Below, in pieces: positions 8,690 through 19,802 of a DNA stretch of 64,000 nucleotides (position 1 is its first letter; every line of letters starts with the position of its first letter). The notes beneath the pieces were generated by a model, which searched no databases, had not been told where the DNA came from, and saw only the letters and a program-made list of their open reading frames with translations. Source of the stretch: Promicromonospora iranensis (GTDB taxonomy: Bacteria; Actinomycetota; Actinomycetes; Actinomycetales; Cellulomonadaceae); assembly GCF_028994805.1 (NCBI RefSeq), contig NZ_JAJQQP010000018.1, forward strand, positions 37,822 to 101,821. Reading direction: 5' to 3'. The translations under genes and the position numbers were made by a program.

Positions 8690-9133
8690 ATGGATACCTC
8701 GACCAGGTCGGCGACGATCGACACGATCACACCCCTGCGGCGCAACCTGATGCGTGCCTGCTATCTGCTCATGGTGGTGGGGCTCGCCCTCGTCGCCTGG
8801 CCACGGCTGCTCACGTCCGGGTTCGACCGGCCACTGATCGAAGGCACCTTCGACGCCGTGCTGTGCGCTCTGCAGCTGCTCTCGGTCGTCGGGTTGTTCG
8901 CTCCGGTGCGGATGGCCGCCATGCTCGTGTTCGAGGTGCTGTGGAAGGCGATCTGGGTGCTCGTGGTCGCGGTGCCGATGCTGTGGAGCGGCGGCCTGAC
9001 CACGGAGGCCTCCGAGACCCTGTTCGCCTTCTCCTTCGCGGTCCCGTTCGTCTTCATCATCCCCTGGCGCGCACTGGCCCGTGACCTCCTCCGAGGACGT
9101 GAGCCCTGGCGCGCGGCGTCGACCGCAAAGTAA
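8690..9133 (+). CDS. Small four-helix membrane protein, function unknown
   Basis: 147-residue protein with about four transmembrane helices (segments around LMRACYLLMVVGLALVAWP, DAVLCALQLLSVVGLF, LWKAIWVLVVAVPM and FAFSFAVPFVFIIPW) and a basic C-terminus. The ATG at 8690 is chosen over an upstream GTG-like frame extension because it follows the divergent promoter region. I do not recognise a characterised family. Its divergent position suggests control by the neighbouring AraC-type regulator. Confidence 0.75.
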   Translation: MDTSTRSATIDTITPLRRNLMRACYLLMVVGLALVAWPRLLTSGFDRPLIEGTFDAVLCALQLLSVVGLFAPVRMAAMLVFEVLWKAIWVLVVAVPMLWSGGLTTEASETLFAFSFAVPFVFIIPWRALARDLLRGREPWRAASTAK

Positions 9134-9182
9134 GGGGAACCTTCCTACACAATCCCCCCTAAGTGTGGCTAGGGTGTCGGTG

Positions 9183-9200
9183 TTGTGACAGGGTTCACAA
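9183..9200. promoter_or_regulatory. CRP-type binding site upstream of reductase and nuo genes
   Basis: TTGTGA-CAGGGT-TCACAA is a perfect 6+6 dyad containing the full TGTGA-N6-TCACA consensus known for CRP family proteins, including mycobacterial Crp. Its centre is about 82 bp before the GTG of the geranylgeranyl reductase gene, the first gene of the run leading into nuoA-N. Confidence 0.6.
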
Positions 9201-9219
9201 GGGCTTGTCGTGAAGCCCT
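9200..9219 (+). promoter_or_regulatory. Leader hairpin before the reductase gene
   Basis: AGGGCTT (9200-9206) and AAGCCCT (9213-9219) form a perfect 7-bp stem with a 6-nt loop. An alternative pairing, GACAGGG-like bases at 9187-9193 with CCCTGTC at 9216-9222, would compete with it. If transcribed it would sit in the 5' leader of the reductase mRNA. Function is unknown. Confidence 0.3.
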
Positions 9220-9273
9220 GTCGAATCCCGCACAGCATGGTCAGCACCGACCGGCTGCGGGTTCCCAACGGGG

Positions 9274-10584
9274 GTGAACGTGCGAACTGCAAGACGCGAC
9301 GACGCGGACGTCATCGTGGTGGGCGCCGGCCCGGCCGGGTCGTCCACCGCGCACTGGTGCGCCGCCGCGGGCCTCGACGTGCTCCTGCTGGAGAAGGGCG
9401 AGTTCCCGCGGGACAAGATCTGCGGCGACGGCCTGACGCCGCGCGCCGTGGCCGAGCTGGTCCGCATGGGCGTCCCCACCCGCGAGGAGGACGGCTGGAT
9501 CCGCAACCGCGGCCTGCGCGTCCACGGCGGAGGTCGCTCCTACGAGCTGGACTGGCCGACCCTCACGACCTACCCGGGCTACGGCATGGCCCGCGCCCGG
9601 ATGACGCTGGACCACACCCTGGCCCAGCACGCGCAGGCCAGCGGCGCCAAGCTGCTCGAGCGCACCAAGGTCACCGGACCGCTCCGCGACGACGACGGGC
9701 GGGTGGTCGGTGTCACCGCCCAGCCGCTCGACCCGCGCGGCCGCGCCGACGGCCCGGTCACCGAGCTGCGCGCCCCCGTGGTGGTGGCTGCCGACGGCGT
9801 CAGCTCCCGCTTCTCGCTCGCGATCGGGCGCGAGCGCCGCGACGACCGCCCGATGGGCACCGCCGTCCGCGCGTACTACCGCACACCGCGGCACGAGGAC
9901 CCGTTCATGGAGTCCCACCTCGAGCTGTGGGACGGCGAGCCCGGCAAGAGCGACCTGCTCCCGGGCTACGGCTGGATCTTCCCGCTCGGTGACGGCACGG
10001 TGAACGTGGGCCTCGGCAGCGTCCACTCCACCCCCGCCAGGCAGTCGGCGGCGGGCATCGACTACCGGCGCCTCATGGAGACCTGGCTGGCCAAGAGCGC
10101 GCCGGAGGGCTGGGACCTGGTGCACGAGCCGGAGCGCGGCCCGATCCGCGGTGCGGCTCTGCCGATGGGCTACAACCGCGGCCCGCTGTACGCGGACGGC
10201 GTGCTCCTGGCCGGCGACTCCGCCGGCATGGTGAGCCCGTTCAACGGCGAGGGCATCGCCTACGGGCTGCAGGCCGGCCGGGTCGCCGCCGAGGCGATCA
10301 GCCAGGCCCGCCACCAGAGCACCGACTCGGCCCGCGAGGCCACGCTCGGTACCTACGCCGACCGCATGCGCGCGGACCTCGGCGGCTACTACACGCTGGG
10401 CCGCTGGTTCGTGCGGCTCATCGAGCACCCCGAGATCATGCGGCTCTGCGTCCGGTACGGACTGCCCCGCAAGGTGGTCATGCAGTTCACGCTCAAGCTC
10501 CTGTCCGACTGCTACGAGCCGCAGGGCGGCGACTGGATCGATCGCGTCATCGCGGGTCTGACCAGGGTGGTCCCGAGCTCATGA
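9274..10584 (+). CDS. Geranylgeranyl reductase family FAD oxidoreductase (MenJ-like)
   Basis: Flavoprotein of 436 residues that saturates isoprenoid double bonds; next to menaquinone and complex I genes it most likely partially hydrogenates the menaquinone side chain, as MenJ does in mycobacteria (inference from context). The N-terminal FAD fold is DVIVVGAGPAGSSTAHWCA, followed by LLLEKGEFPRDKICGDGLTP, typical of the family, and the second FAD block GVLLAGDSAGMVSPFNGEG around residue 310. Start is GTG 9274 after a GGGGG ribosome site. It precedes nuoA by 58 bp on the same strand and is probably co-transcribed. Confidence 0.9.
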   Translation: MNVRTARRDDADVIVVGAGPAGSSTAHWCAAAGLDVLLLEKGEFPRDKICGDGLTPRAVAELVRMGVPTREEDGWIRNRGLRVHGGGRSYELDWPTLTTYPGYGMARARMTLDHTLAQHAQASGAKLLERTKVTGPLRDDDGRVVGVTAQPLDPRGRADGPVTELRAPVVVAADGVSSRFSLAIGRERRDDRPMGTAVRAYYRTPRHEDPFMESHLELWDGEPGKSDLLPGYGWIFPLGDGTVNVGLGSVHSTPARQSAAGIDYRRLMETWLAKSAPEGWDLVHEPERGPIRGAALPMGYNRGPLYADGVLLAGDSAGMVSPFNGEGIAYGLQAGRVAAEAISQARHQSTDSAREATLGTYADRMRADLGGYYTLGRWFVRLIEHPEIMRLCVRYGLPRKVVMQFTLKLLSDCYEPQGGDWIDRVIAGLTRVVPSS

Positions 10585-10642
10585 GCAGTCGCACGCAGCG
10601 CATCACGCATCCGAAGGGCACGTCGTCCACGAAGGGCACAGC

Positions 10643-11002
10643 ATGAACCCCTACGTACCGATCCTGATCCTCATGGCGATCGGGGCCGTCCTGGCGCTCG
10701 GTGGCGTCGCCGCGAGCGCCGTCATCGGCCCCAAGCGGTACAACCGCGCCAAGCTCGACTCGTACGAGTGCGGCATCGAGCCGACCCCGCACGCGGTGGG
10801 CGGCGGGCGGCTGCCGATCAAGTACTACCTGGTGGCGATGACATTCATCGTCTTCGACATCGAGGTCGTCTTCCTCTACCCGTGGGCCGTGGACTTCACG
10901 ACGCTCGCGACGTTCGGGCTGGTGGCGATGCTGGCGTTCCTGGCGCTGATCACCGTGCCGTTCGTCTACGAGTGGCGCCGCGGCGGTTTCGACTGGGTCT
11001 GA
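10643..11002 (+). CDS. nuoA: NADH-quinone oxidoreductase subunit A
   Basis: Small membrane subunit of complex I, 119 residues with three transmembrane helices. The conserved loop is seen as KLDSYECGIEP followed by RLPIKYYLVAMTFIVFDIEV, which lines the quinone entry site region. It is the first of fourteen nuo genes in canonical order. A 79-bp gap separates it from nuoB, the longest within the first ten genes. Confidence 0.96.
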   Translation: MNPYVPILILMAIGAVLALGGVAASAVIGPKRYNRAKLDSYECGIEPTPHAVGGGRLPIKYYLVAMTFIVFDIEVVFLYPWAVDFTTLATFGLVAMLAFLALITVPFVYEWRRGGFDWV

Positions 11003-11023
11003 GCAAGCAAGCGACTTCACGCG

Positions 11024-11041
11024 CGGCGCCTGACGGCGCCG
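11024..11041 (+). promoter_or_regulatory. Hairpin in the nuoA-nuoB gap
   Basis: CGGCGCC (11024-11030) and GGCGCCG (11035-11041) form a perfect 7-bp stem with a TGAC loop, about 40 bp before nuoB. It has no T-tract, so processing or mRNA stability is more plausible than termination within an essential-looking operon. Confidence 0.3.
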
Positions 11042-11081
11042 GGCAGCGACGCCGGGCGGGTCCCGGCAGCAAGGAGGGGAC

Positions 11082-11633
11082 ATGGGTGTCGAGGAAGCGC
11101 CGTCAGGTTTCCTGCTGACGACGATCGAGGATCTCGCCGGGTACCTGCGCAAGGCTTCGGTGTGGCCGGTCACGTTCGGCCTGGCCTGCTGTGCCATCGA
11201 GATGATGGCGGCGGGTGCGTCGCGGTTCGACCTGTCGCGGTTCGGCATGGAGGTGTTCCGTGCGTCGCCGCGCCAGGCCGACCTGATGATCGTCGCGGGC
11301 CGGGTGAGCCAGAAGATGGCCCCGGTGGTGCGCCAGGTGTACGACCAGATGAGCGAGCCCAAGTGGGTGCTCTCGATGGGTGTCTGCGCGTCGTCCGGCG
11401 GGATGTTCAACAACTACGCGATCGTGCAGGGTGTCGACCACGTGATCCCGGTCGACATCTACCTGCCCGGCTGTCCGCCGCGGCCGGAGATGCTGATCAA
11501 CGCGATCCTCGGGCTGCACGACCAGATCCAGAACGCGCCGCTCGGCGTGAACCGGGTCGAGGCCGCGCGTGCCGCGGAGGCGGCAGCCATGGAGGCCACG
11601 CCCACCTTCGAGATGAAGGGGCTGCTGCGATGA
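11082..11633 (+). CDS. nuoB: NADH-quinone oxidoreductase subunit B
   Basis: Peripheral-arm subunit carrying the terminal [4Fe-4S] cluster N2 that reduces menaquinone. 183 residues. The cluster ligands are visible in [11 protein letters not shown] (adjacent Cys pair), [11 protein letters not shown] and [10 protein letters not shown]. The ATG at 11082 follows an AAGGAGGGG ribosome site. The stop overlaps the nuoC start (ATGA). Confidence 0.97.
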   Translation: MGVEEAPSGFLLTTIEDLAGYLRKASVWPVTFGLACCAIEMMAAGASRFDLSRFGMEVFRASPRQADLMIVAGRVSQKMAPVVRQVYDQMSEPKWVLSMGVCASSGGMFNNYAIVQGVDHVIPVDIYLPGCPPRPEMLINAILGLHDQIQNAPLGVNRVEAARAAEAAAMEATPTFEMKGLLR

Positions 11634-12394
11634 GCGACGTCACGCCGGGCGGCGACCAGAAAGCGGTGGCCGAGACGGTTCAGCCGCCCGAGGGCGCGTC
11701 CACGCTCGAGATCGTCGAGGTGAAGCGCGGCATGTTCGGCGCCGACGGGCCGGGCGACACGTCCGGCTACGGCGGCCTGGTCACCCCGGTGGCGATGCCC
11801 GCCGCGTCGCCCCGCCCGTACGGGAGCTGGTTCGACCAGGTGGTCGACGTGCTGACCGAGGTGCTGACCGAGGCGGGCGTGCCGCCGGAGGCAGCGATCG
11901 AGAAGGTGGTCGTCGACCTGCACGGCGCCGACAGCGCGGAGGCGCAGCAGGCGGAGCTGACGATCGACGTCGCCCGCGAGCACCTCGTCGCCGTCTGCCA
12001 GGCCCTCCGTGACGACCAGGACCTGCGGTTCGAGCTGTCGCTCGGGGTGAGCGGCGTGCACTTCCCGCACGACACCGGCCGGGAGCTGCACGCGGTCTAC
12101 CACCTGGCCTCGATCACGCACTCGCGCCGGCTGCGGCTCGAGGTCGCGGCGCCCGACGACGACCCGCACATCCCGTCGACCACGTCCGTGTACCCGTCGA
12201 ACGACTGGCACGAGCGCGAGACGTTCGACTTCTTCGGGATCGTCTTCGACGGCCACCCCGCCCTGACCCGCATCGAGATGCCGGACGACTGGGTCGGCCA
12301 CCCGCAGCGCAAGGACTACCCGCTCGGCGGCATCCCCGTCGAGTACAAGGGGGCCACGGTGCCCCCGCCGGACACGAGGAGGAGCTACTCATGA
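11630..12394 (+). CDS. nuoC: NADH-quinone oxidoreductase subunit C
   Basis: 30-kDa-type subunit of the hydrophilic arm, 254 residues. The family signature lies in [20 protein letters not shown], followed by [15 protein letters not shown]. The N-terminal ~75 residues precede the conserved domain, a longer leader than in proteobacteria but common in actinobacteria. Start ATG 11630 overlaps the nuoB stop; an upstream open frame is a shadow of nuoB. Confidence 0.96.
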   Translation: MSDVTPGGDQKAVAETVQPPEGASTLEIVEVKRGMFGADGPGDTSGYGGLVTPVAMPAASPRPYGSWFDQVVDVLTEVLTEAGVPPEAAIEKVVVDLHGADSAEAQQAELTIDVAREHLVAVCQALRDDQDLRFELSLGVSGVHFPHDTGRELHAVYHLASITHSRRLRLEVAAPDDDPHIPSTTSVYPSNDWHERETFDFFGIVFDGHPALTRIEMPDDWVGHPQRKDYPLGGIPVEYKGATVPPPDTRRSYS

Positions 12395-13758
12395 GCGCTC
12401 CGACAGACCACCGGCCGCACGCGCCGCATGCGACCAGGCCCGCCGGGAACGAGGACATGGCGTCCACGGTGCGCGCCTTCGAGGCGTACGGCGACGGCGA
12501 CTGGGACGACATCGCGCGCGAGGCGATCGGCGAGGAGCGGATCGTCGTCAACATGGGTCCGCAGCACCCGTCCACGCACGGCGTGCTGCGCCTGATGCTG
12601 GAGATCGACGGCGAGACCGTCACCGAGGCCCGCGCCGGCATCGGCTACCTGCACACGGGCATCGAGAAGAACATGGAGTTCCGGACGTGGACGCAGGGCA
12701 CCACGTTCTGCACCCGCATGGACTACGTGGCGCCCCTGTTCCAGGAGGCCGCCTACTGCCTCGCGGTGGAGAAGCTCCTCGGCATCACCGACGACGTGCC
12801 CGAGCGCGCCTCCGTGATCCGCGTCCTGATGATGGAGCTCAACCGCATCGCCTCCCACCTCGTCTGCCTCGGCACCGGCGGCAACGAGATGGGCGCCACC
12901 ACCGTGATGACCATCGGGTTCACCGCCCGCGAGGAGATCCTGCGTCTCTTCGAGGCCGTGACCGGCCTGCGCATGAACCACGCGTACATCCGGCCCGGCG
13001 GTGTCGCCGTCGACGTGCCCGAGGGGTTCACCACGCAGGCCCGCGCGGCGCTCACGAACGTGCGCGGCTACCTCAAGCAGCTGAGCGACCTCATGCTCGC
13101 CAACCCGATCTTCAAGGCGCGCCTGACCGGCGTCGGCGTGCTCAACCTCTCCGGGTGCATGGCGCTCGCGATGACCGGCCCGGTGCTGCGCTCCACCGGC
13201 CTGCCGTACGACGTCCGCAAGGACAACCCGTACTGCGGCTACGAGACGTACGACTTCGACGTCCCCACCTCGAAGGGTGCCGACTGCTACGACCGCGTGG
13301 TGCTCCGCGTCGAGGAGTGCTACCAGTCCCTCAAGATCGTCGAGCAGGCCCTGGAGCGGCTCGACCGCACCGAGGGCGAGCCGGTCATGGTGGCCGACAA
13401 GAAGATCGCCTGGCCGGCCCAGCTCGCGGTCGGCGGCGACGGCCAGGGCAACTCGCTGGAGCACATCAAGAAGATCATGGGCACCTCCATGGAGGCCCTG
13501 ATCCACCACTTCAAGCTGGTCACCGAGGGCTTCCGCGTCCCCGTCGGCCAGGCGTGGCAGACCGTGGAGCACCCGCGGGGGGAGCTGGGCGTGCACGTCG
13601 TGTCCGACGGCGGCACCCGCCCCTACCGCGCGCACTTCCGCGACCCCTCGTTCAACAACCTCCAGGGCGTGTCCGTGATGTGCGAGGGCGGCCAGGTGGC
13701 CGACGTCGTCGTCGCCGTCGCGTCGCTGGACCCCGTGCTGGGAGGTGTGGACCGATGA
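12391..13758 (+). CDS. nuoD: NADH-quinone oxidoreductase subunit D
   Basis: 49-kDa-type subunit that forms the quinone-binding cavity with NuoB. 455 residues. Landmarks are [27 protein letters not shown], and the C-terminal [20 protein letters not shown]. It is coupled to nuoC and nuoE through ATGA overlaps. Confidence 0.97.
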   Translation: MSAPTDHRPHAPHATRPAGNEDMASTVRAFEAYGDGDWDDIAREAIGEERIVVNMGPQHPSTHGVLRLMLEIDGETVTEARAGIGYLHTGIEKNMEFRTWTQGTTFCTRMDYVAPLFQEAAYCLAVEKLLGITDDVPERASVIRVLMMELNRIASHLVCLGTGGNEMGATTVMTIGFTAREEILRLFEAVTGLRMNHAYIRPGGVAVDVPEGFTTQARAALTNVRGYLKQLSDLMLANPIFKARLTGVGVLNLSGCMALAMTGPVLRSTGLPYDVRKDNPYCGYETYDFDVPTSKGADCYDRVVLRVEECYQSLKIVEQALERLDRTEGEPVMVADKKIAWPAQLAVGGDGQGNSLEHIKKIMGTSMEALIHHFKLVTEGFRVPVGQAWQTVEHPRGELGVHVVSDGGTRPYRAHFRDPSFNNLQGVSVMCEGGQVADVVVAVASLDPVLGGVDR

Positions 13759-14573
13759 CCGCAGAACCGGTCGAGACCGCGACGAGGACCCGCTACGACG
13801 CGGACACCCTGGCCGCGCTGACCGCCGACGCCACGGCGATCATGGAGCGCTACCCGAACCCTCGCTCCGGCCTGCTGCCGATGCTGCACCTCGTGCAGTC
13901 GGTCGACGGCTACGTGAGCCGGGACGGCATCCTGTTCTGTGCCGAGATGCTCGGCATCACCGCCGCCGAGGTCTCGGCGGTCGCCACCTTCTACACCCAG
14001 TACAAGCGCCACCCCAACGGCACCTACACCGTCGGCGTGTGCACGAACACGCTGTGCGCGGTGATGGGCGGCGACGCGATCTTCGACGAGCTGAGCGAGC
14101 ACCTCGGCGTCGGGCACGACGAGACGACGGACGACGGCGCGATCACCCTCGAGCGCGTCGAGTGCAACGCCGCCTGCGACTACGCCCCCGTCGTGATGGT
14201 CAACTGGGAGTTCTTCGACAACCAGACGCCCGAGACGGCGACGGCGCTCGCGGACCGGCTGCGCCTCGGCGAGGACGTCGCCCCGACCCGGGGCGCGGCG
14301 TCGGTGTGCTCGTTCAAGCAGATGAGCCGGGTCCTGGCCGGGTTCAACGACGGCCGCGCCGACGAGGACGCCGGCACGGGTGAGCCGACGCTCGCCGGCC
14401 TGCGGATCGCCCGCGAACGCGGCTGGACGGCGCCCGAGGGCCCGGACTCCGAGCCCGACAAGCGGGGCGAGACCATCACGGGCGAGCCCGGGTCGAGCGC
14501 GGAACGCCCGCCCACGACGCCGTCGGACACCCAGGTCGGCAAGGACAAGAAGCCCGGAGAGGACGCGAAGTGA
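13755..14573 (+). CDS. nuoE: NADH-quinone oxidoreductase subunit E with long C-terminal extension
   Basis: 24-kDa-type subunit with a thioredoxin-like [2Fe-2S] domain (cluster N1a). Ligands appear in [14 protein letters not shown] and [13 protein letters not shown]. The core ends near residue 175, and the protein continues to 272 residues with a charged, Gly/Pro-rich extension (for example [16 protein letters not shown]) that is absent from the short bacterial homologues I know. Coupled to nuoD and to nuoF (GTGA). Confidence 0.95.
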   Translation: MTAEPVETATRTRYDADTLAALTADATAIMERYPNPRSGLLPMLHLVQSVDGYVSRDGILFCAEMLGITAAEVSAVATFYTQYKRHPNGTYTVGVCTNTLCAVMGGDAIFDELSEHLGVGHDETTDDGAITLERVECNAACDYAPVVMVNWEFFDNQTPETATALADRLRLGEDVAPTRGAASVCSFKQMSRVLAGFNDGRADEDAGTGEPTLAGLRIARERGWTAPEGPDSEPDKRGETITGEPGSSAERPPTTPSDTQVGKDKKPGEDAK

Positions 14574-15913
14574 CCCTCACACCGGTACTGACCGACACGT
14601 GGGACAAGGACCGCTCGTGGCGCCTGGCGACCTATGAGCGCGCCGGCGGCTACGCCGGCCTCAAGAAGGCCCTGAAGACGGAGCCCGCCGACCTGGTGCA
14701 GGCCGTGAAGGACTCCGGCCTCCGCGGCCGCGGCGGCGCCGGCTTCCCCACGGGCATGAAGTGGGGCTTCCTCCCCCCGCCCGACGGCGGTCCGCGCTAC
14801 CTCGTCGTCAACGCCGACGAGTCCGAGCCGGGCACCTGCAAGGACATCCCGCTCATGCTCGCCAGCCCGCAGCACCTGATCGAGGGCGTGGCGATCACGA
14901 GCTACGCGATCGGCTGCGACCACGCGTTCATCTACGTGCGCGGCGAGGTGCTGCACGTCTACCGCCGGCTGCTGAACGCCGTCGAGGAGGCATACAGGGC
15001 GGGCTACCTGGGCAAGAACATCCTGGGCTCGGGCTACGACCTCGACGTCACGGTGCACGCCGGGGCCGGCGCCTACATCTGCGGCGAGGAGACGGCGCTG
15101 CTCGACTCGCTCGAGGGTCTGCGCGGCCAGCCGCGGCTCAAGCCGCCGTTCCCCGCGGTCGCCGGTCTGTATGCGCGGCCCACGGTGGTGAACAACGTGG
15201 AGTCCATCGCCTCGGTCCCCGCGATCGTCGCGAAGGGTGCCGACTGGTTCTCCTCGATGGGCACCGAGAAGTCGCAGGGCCACGGACTGTTCTCCCTGTC
15301 GGGGCACGTCACGAAGCCCGGCCAGTACGAGGCACCGCTCGGCATCACGCTGCGCGAGCTGCTCGACCTGGCGGGCGGCGTGCGCCAGGGGCACGAGCTG
15401 AAGTTCTGGACCCCGGGTGGCTCCTCCACGCCGATCTTCACGGCCGAGCACCTCGACGTCCCGCTCGACTACGAGTCCGTGGGCGCCGCGGGGTCGATGC
15501 TCGGCACGCGCGCGCTGCAGATCTTCGACGAGACGGTGTGCGTCGTCCGCGCGGTGTCGCGCTGGACCGACTTCTACGCGCACGAGTCGTGCGGCAAGTG
15601 CACGCCGTGCCGCGAGGGCACCTACTGGCTCAAGCAGGTGCTGCACCGCATCGAGGCCGGCGAGGGGCAGGACAGCGATCTCGACCTGCTGCTCGACCTG
15701 TGCGACAACATCCTCGGCCGGGCGTTCTGCGCCCTGGGTGACGGCGCCACCTCGCCGATCACCTCCAGCGTCCAGCTGTTCCGCGAGGAGTACCAGGCGC
15801 ACATCGACGGCCACGGCTGCCCGTTCGACCCGAGCGCGTCGGCACTCTTCGCGTACACCCCCAAGACACGCACTCCGGGTGCCCTCGCGGGCGCCGGCGC
15901 GGGAGGTCACTGA
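14570..15913 (+). CDS. nuoF: NADH-quinone oxidoreductase subunit F
   Basis: 51-kDa-type subunit that binds NADH and FMN and carries cluster N3. 447 residues. The NADH/FMN glycine-rich region is [17 protein letters not shown], the FMN region includes [12 protein letters not shown] and [19 protein letters not shown], and the [4Fe-4S] ligands are in [15 protein letters not shown] plus a later Cys in [12 protein letters not shown] start overlaps the nuoE stop. Confidence 0.97.
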   Translation: MTLTPVLTDTWDKDRSWRLATYERAGGYAGLKKALKTEPADLVQAVKDSGLRGRGGAGFPTGMKWGFLPPPDGGPRYLVVNADESEPGTCKDIPLMLASPQHLIEGVAITSYAIGCDHAFIYVRGEVLHVYRRLLNAVEEAYRAGYLGKNILGSGYDLDVTVHAGAGAYICGEETALLDSLEGLRGQPRLKPPFPAVAGLYARPTVVNNVESIASVPAIVAKGADWFSSMGTEKSQGHGLFSLSGHVTKPGQYEAPLGITLRELLDLAGGVRQGHELKFWTPGGSSTPIFTAEHLDVPLDYESVGAAGSMLGTRALQIFDETVCVVRAVSRWTDFYAHESCGKCTPCREGTYWLKQVLHRIEAGEGQDSDLDLLLDLCDNILGRAFCALGDGATSPITSSVQLFREEYQAHIDGHGCPFDPSASALFAYTPKTRTPGALAGAGAGGH

Positions 15914-18507
15914 TGACCGTCACCACGAACAACCCCAGCACCGAGGCCGCACCGGTCGAGCTGGTCACCTTCACCATCGACGGCACGGAGATCAGCGTCC
16001 CCAAGGGCACGCTGATCATCCGGGCCGCCGAGCAGGCAGGGATCCAGATCCCCCGGTTCTGCGACCACCCGCTCCTGGCGCCCGCCGGCGCCTGCCGGCA
16101 GTGCCTCGTCGAGGTGTCCATGCCGGACCGGGAGGGCAACGTCCGGCCCATGCCGAAGCCGCAGGCGTCCTGCACCATGACGGTCGCGCCCGGCATGATC
16201 GTCAAGACGCAGCACACCTCCGCGGTCGCCGACAAGGCGCAGCAGGGCGTCATGGAGCTGCTGCTCATGAACCACCCGCTGGACTGCCCGGTGTGCGACA
16301 AGGGCGGCGAGTGCCCCCTGCAGAACCAGGCGATGTCGAACGGCCGTCCGGACTCGCGGTTCACCGACGTCAAGCGGACGTTCCCCAAGCCGATCGCGCT
16401 CTCCACGCAGATCCTGCTCGACCGCGAGCGCTGCGTGCTGTGCCAGCGCTGCACGCGGTTCAGCGAGGAGATCGCCGGAGACGCGTTCATCGCGCTGCAG
16501 GACCGCGGCGCGCACCAGCAGATCGGCCGGTTCGACGAGGGGGTGCTCGGGTTCGCGGGCGAGCCCGTCGGTCCCGTCGACCGCCCGGTCGGTGAGGCCA
16601 CCAACGACACCTCGGGCCGGCCGTTCTCGTCCTACTACTCCGGCAACACCGTGCAGATCTGCCCGGTGGGTGCGCTCACGGGCGCGGGCTACCGCTTCCG
16701 AGGGCGCCCCTTCGACCTGGTCAGCACCGAGAGCATCGCGGAGCACGACTCCTGCGGCTCCGCGATCCGCATCGACCACCGCCGCGGCCAGGTGCTGCGC
16801 CGGTTGTCGGGCGAGGACCCGGTCGTCAACGAGGAGTGGATCACCGACAAGGACCGCTTCGCCTTCACCTGGCAGTCCTCCGCGGACCGCATCACCACGC
16901 CGCTGGTCCGGGAGAACGGCGAGCTCCGGCCGGCCTCCTGGGTCGAGGCCCTGGAGATCGCGGCGGCAGGCCTGACGCAGGCCCGGCAGGACGGCGGCGT
17001 CGGAGTGCTGCCCGGCGGCCGGCTCACCGTCGAGGACGCCTTCGCCTGGTCGCGCTTCGCGCGCACGGCGCTGGGTACCAACGACGTCGACCAGCGCTCG
17101 CGCGTGCACTCCGCCGAGGAGGCCGCGTTCCTGGCCCACGTGGTGGCCGGCTCGGGCGTCGGTGTCACGTTCGGCGACCTCGAGCAGGCGCCCGCGGTGC
17201 TGCTCGTCGGCCTGGAGGCCGAGGAGGAGGCGGGCATCACGTTCCTGCGGCTGCGCAAGGGAGCCACGGGGAAGGCCGGGACGAAGGTCTTCGCGGTGGC
17301 CCCCTACGCGACGCGTGGTCTGACCCGCATGAACGGCACGCTGCTGCCGGCCGCGCCCGGCACCGAGGCCGAGTGGCTGACCAGCCTGACCACCACGCTC
17401 GGTGGCGGTCTGTCCCCGGCCGACGCACCGACGTCGGACATCGACACCAGCGCCCTGGCCCAGCCGGGCGCCGTGATCCTCGTGGGCGAGCGCCTCGCGG
17501 GGTCGCCCGGTGCGTACGCCGCGGCTCTCGGCCTCGCTGAGGCGACGGGCGCGCGGCTCGCGTGGATCCCGCGCCGTGCGGGTGAGCGGGGCGGCGTCGA
17601 GGCGGGCCTGCTGCCCGGCCTGCTGCCGGGCGGTCGCCCGGTGGCGGACGCCGCCGCACGCGCCGAGGTCGCCCAGGCCTGGGGTACCGAGGTCCCGGAG
17701 ACCCCGGGCCGGGACACCGCCGGCATCCTCGCGGCGCTGGCGGACGGCACGCTGGGCGGTGCGGTCGTCGGCGGCGTCGAGCTGGCCGACCTGCCCGACC
17801 CGGCCGCCGCACGTGCGGCGCTCGACGCAGCCGGCTTCGTGGTGAGCCTCGAGGTACGTGCCTCCGAGGTGACCGAGCGGGCCGACATCGTGCTGCCCGT
17901 CGCGCCGCCCGTGGAGCGTGCCGGCTCGTACTGGAACTGGGAGGGCCGCGTGCGGTCCTTCGGCGCCGCGCTCGAGTCGAGCGCACTGCCCGACCACCGC
18001 GTGCTGCACGTGCTGGCCCAGCACTTCGACGTCGACCTGCAGGCGGCGTCGCCGACCGACGCCCACCTGTCCATCGCCGTGACGCAGCGCAGCGCCTGGG
18101 CGGGTGACCGTCTGGCGGTCGAGGCCGGCGCGCCGGCCGAGCCGCCCACCATCGGTCCGGGTCAGGCGGTGCTCGCCACCTGGCGGCTCCAGCTCGACGC
18201 GGGGCGCGGCCAGGACGGCGAGCAGTTCCTCGCCGGCACGGCCAAGCGGCCCGTGGCCCGCATGTCCGCCGCCACGGCGGCCGGCTTCGGTGCGGCCGAC
18301 GGCGACCGGGTCACCGTCAGCACGCAGCGCGGTGCCATCGAGGCGCCCGCCGTGGTCACCGACGGCATGGTCGACGGTGTCGTGTGGCTGCCGCTCAACA
18401 GCGCCGGCTGCCGCGTGCACGACACGCTCGGCGCGGCGGCCGGCGACCTCGTCACCGTCACGGTCGCCGTCGCCGTCGCAGATCGCTCGGAAGGAACCGC
18501 TCGATGA
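15913..18507 (+). CDS. nuoG: NADH-quinone oxidoreductase subunit G
   Basis: Large iron-sulfur subunit, 864 residues. The N-terminal ferredoxin-like [2Fe-2S] site is [20 protein letters not shown]; then the His/Cys-ligated cluster region [20 protein letters not shown], and the [4Fe-4S] motif [14 protein letters not shown]. The C-terminal two thirds follow the molybdopterin-oxidoreductase fold, which in complex I is structural. It shares one base with the nuoF stop and overlaps nuoH by ATGA. Confidence 0.96.
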   Translation: MTVTTNNPSTEAAPVELVTFTIDGTEISVPKGTLIIRAAEQAGIQIPRFCDHPLLAPAGACRQCLVEVSMPDREGNVRPMPKPQASCTMTVAPGMIVKTQHTSAVADKAQQGVMELLLMNHPLDCPVCDKGGECPLQNQAMSNGRPDSRFTDVKRTFPKPIALSTQILLDRERCVLCQRCTRFSEEIAGDAFIALQDRGAHQQIGRFDEGVLGFAGEPVGPVDRPVGEATNDTSGRPFSSYYSGNTVQICPVGALTGAGYRFRGRPFDLVSTESIAEHDSCGSAIRIDHRRGQVLRRLSGEDPVVNEEWITDKDRFAFTWQSSADRITTPLVRENGELRPASWVEALEIAAAGLTQARQDGGVGVLPGGRLTVEDAFAWSRFARTALGTNDVDQRSRVHSAEEAAFLAHVVAGSGVGVTFGDLEQAPAVLLVGLEAEEEAGITFLRLRKGATGKAGTKVFAVAPYATRGLTRMNGTLLPAAPGTEAEWLTSLTTTLGGGLSPADAPTSDIDTSALAQPGAVILVGERLAGSPGAYAAALGLAEATGARLAWIPRRAGERGGVEAGLLPGLLPGGRPVADAAARAEVAQAWGTEVPETPGRDTAGILAALADGTLGGAVVGGVELADLPDPAAARAALDAAGFVVSLEVRASEVTERADIVLPVAPPVERAGSYWNWEGRVRSFGAALESSALPDHRVLHVLAQHFDVDLQAASPTDAHLSIAVTQRSAWAGDRLAVEAGAPAEPPTIGPGQAVLATWRLQLDAGRGQDGEQFLAGTAKRPVARMSAATAAGFGAADGDRVTVSTQRGAIEAPAVVTDGMVDGVVWLPLNSAGCRVHDTLGAAAGDLVTVTVAVAVADRSEGTAR

Positions 18508-19802
18508 ACCCGGTGATCCTGGCCGCGGCCGCACCCGGCGTGACCGCCGACTTCTCGCAGGAGACCATCTGGGCCTCCATCGTGAAGGCCGTGCTGATCG
18601 TGGTGTTCCTCCTGACCAGCGTGCTCTTCGCGATCTGGTTCGAGCGCAAGGTCGTCGCGCGCATGCAGGTGCGCCCCGGCCCGAACTGGCACGGGCCGTT
18701 CGGCCTGCTGCAGTCGCTCGCGGACGCCATGAAGCTCCTGCTCAAGGAGGACCTGACGGTCACCCGGGCCGACCGGTTCGTGTACCTGCTGGCACCGATG
18801 ATCTCGGTGTTCTGCTCGCTCCTGGTGTTCGCCGTCATCCCGTTCGGGCCCAGCGTGTCGTTCTTCTGGACCGACTGGACCACCCCGGCGCAGCTCACCG
18901 ACTTCCCCGTCGCGGTGCTGTACGTGCTGGCCGCCGCGGCGCTCGGTGTCTACGGCATCGTGCTGGGCGGCTGGGCCTCCGGCTCCACCTACCCGCTGCT
19001 CGGCGCCGTGCGCTCGACGGCGCAGGTGATCAGCTACGAGCTCGCGATGGGCCTGTCGCTGGTGAGCGTGTTCATCATGGCGGGGTCGATGTCGACGTCG
19101 CAGATCGTGGACAGCCAGACGCAGATCTGGTGGTTCATCCCGCTCGCTCCCGCGTTCGTGATCTACGTGATCTCGATGGTCGGCGAGACCAACCGGCTGC
19201 CGTTCGACCTGCCCGAGGCCGAGGGCGAGCTCGTCTCCGGCTACATGACCGAGTACTCGTCGATGAAGTTCGCCTGGTTCTTCCTGGCGGAGTACATCAA
19301 CATGCTCAACGTCTCCGCCGTCGCCGTCACGCTCTTCCTGGGCGGCTGGCGGGCGCCGGTGCCCGACGGGTTCCTGGGCGGTGCCCTGAACGAGGGCTGG
19401 CTGCCCATCCTCTGGTTCCTCGTGAAGCTCTGGGGCGTCATGTTCTTCTTCGTGTGGGTGCGCGGCACGCTGCTGCGCCTGCGCTACGACCAGTTCATGA
19501 TCTTCGGCTGGAAGGTCCTCATCCCGGTCGCGCTCGGCTGGGTCGTCGTGCTCGCCGTCGTGCAGTGGCTGCAGCGCGTGCAGGGCGTCACCTACCAGCA
19601 GTTCATCCCGGTGATCGTCGGCGCCGCCGTCGTCTTCATCGCGGTCATGTGGTTCTGGCCCGAGAAGAAGGAAGCTCCACCGGGCGCCGACCAGGAGAAG
19701 GAGCCCGTCGACGCCTTCGCCGGCGGGTTCCCGGTACCGCCGCTGCCCGGCGAGAAGCTGCCCCCGTCCAAGCGGTTCGGAAAGGAGGTCCACGGTGAGT
19801 GA
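18504..19802 (+). CDS. nuoH: NADH-quinone oxidoreductase subunit H
   Basis: Membrane subunit linking the quinone site to the proton pumps. 432 residues with about eight to nine transmembrane helices. Conserved blocks are RVRPGPN-like [26 protein letters not shown] sequence early on, [18 protein letters not shown], and the [15 protein letters not shown] segment. The C-terminal ~60 residues are soluble and charged. The ATG at 18504 overlaps the nuoG stop. Confidence 0.96.
   Translation: MNPVILAAAAPGVTADFSQETIWASIVKAVLIVVFLLTSVLFAIWFERKVVARMQVRPGPNWHGPFGLLQSLADAMKLLLKEDLTVTRADRFVYLLAPMISVFCSLLVFAVIPFGPSVSFFWTDWTTPAQLTDFPVAVLYVLAAAALGVYGIVLGGWASGSTYPLLGAVRSTAQVISYELAMGLSLVSVFIMAGSMSTSQIVDSQTQIWWFIPLAPAFVIYVISMVGETNRLPFDLPEAEGELVSGYMTEYSSMKFAWFFLAEYINMLNVSAVAVTLFLGGWRAPVPDGFLGGALNEGWLPILWFLVKLWGVMFFFVWVRGTLLRLRYDQFMIFGWKVLIPVALGWVVVLAVVQWLQRVQGVTYQQFIPVIVGAAVVFIAVMWFWPEKKEAPPGADQEKEPVDAFAGGFPVPPLPGEKLPPSKRFGKEVHGE

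Noticed and set aside
9134..9180. Possible DtxR/IdeR iron box (CTAAGTGTGGCTAGGGT) upstream of the reductase gene
   Set aside because: Only about 10 of 17 positions match the palindromic consensus and the sequence is not itself symmetrical.
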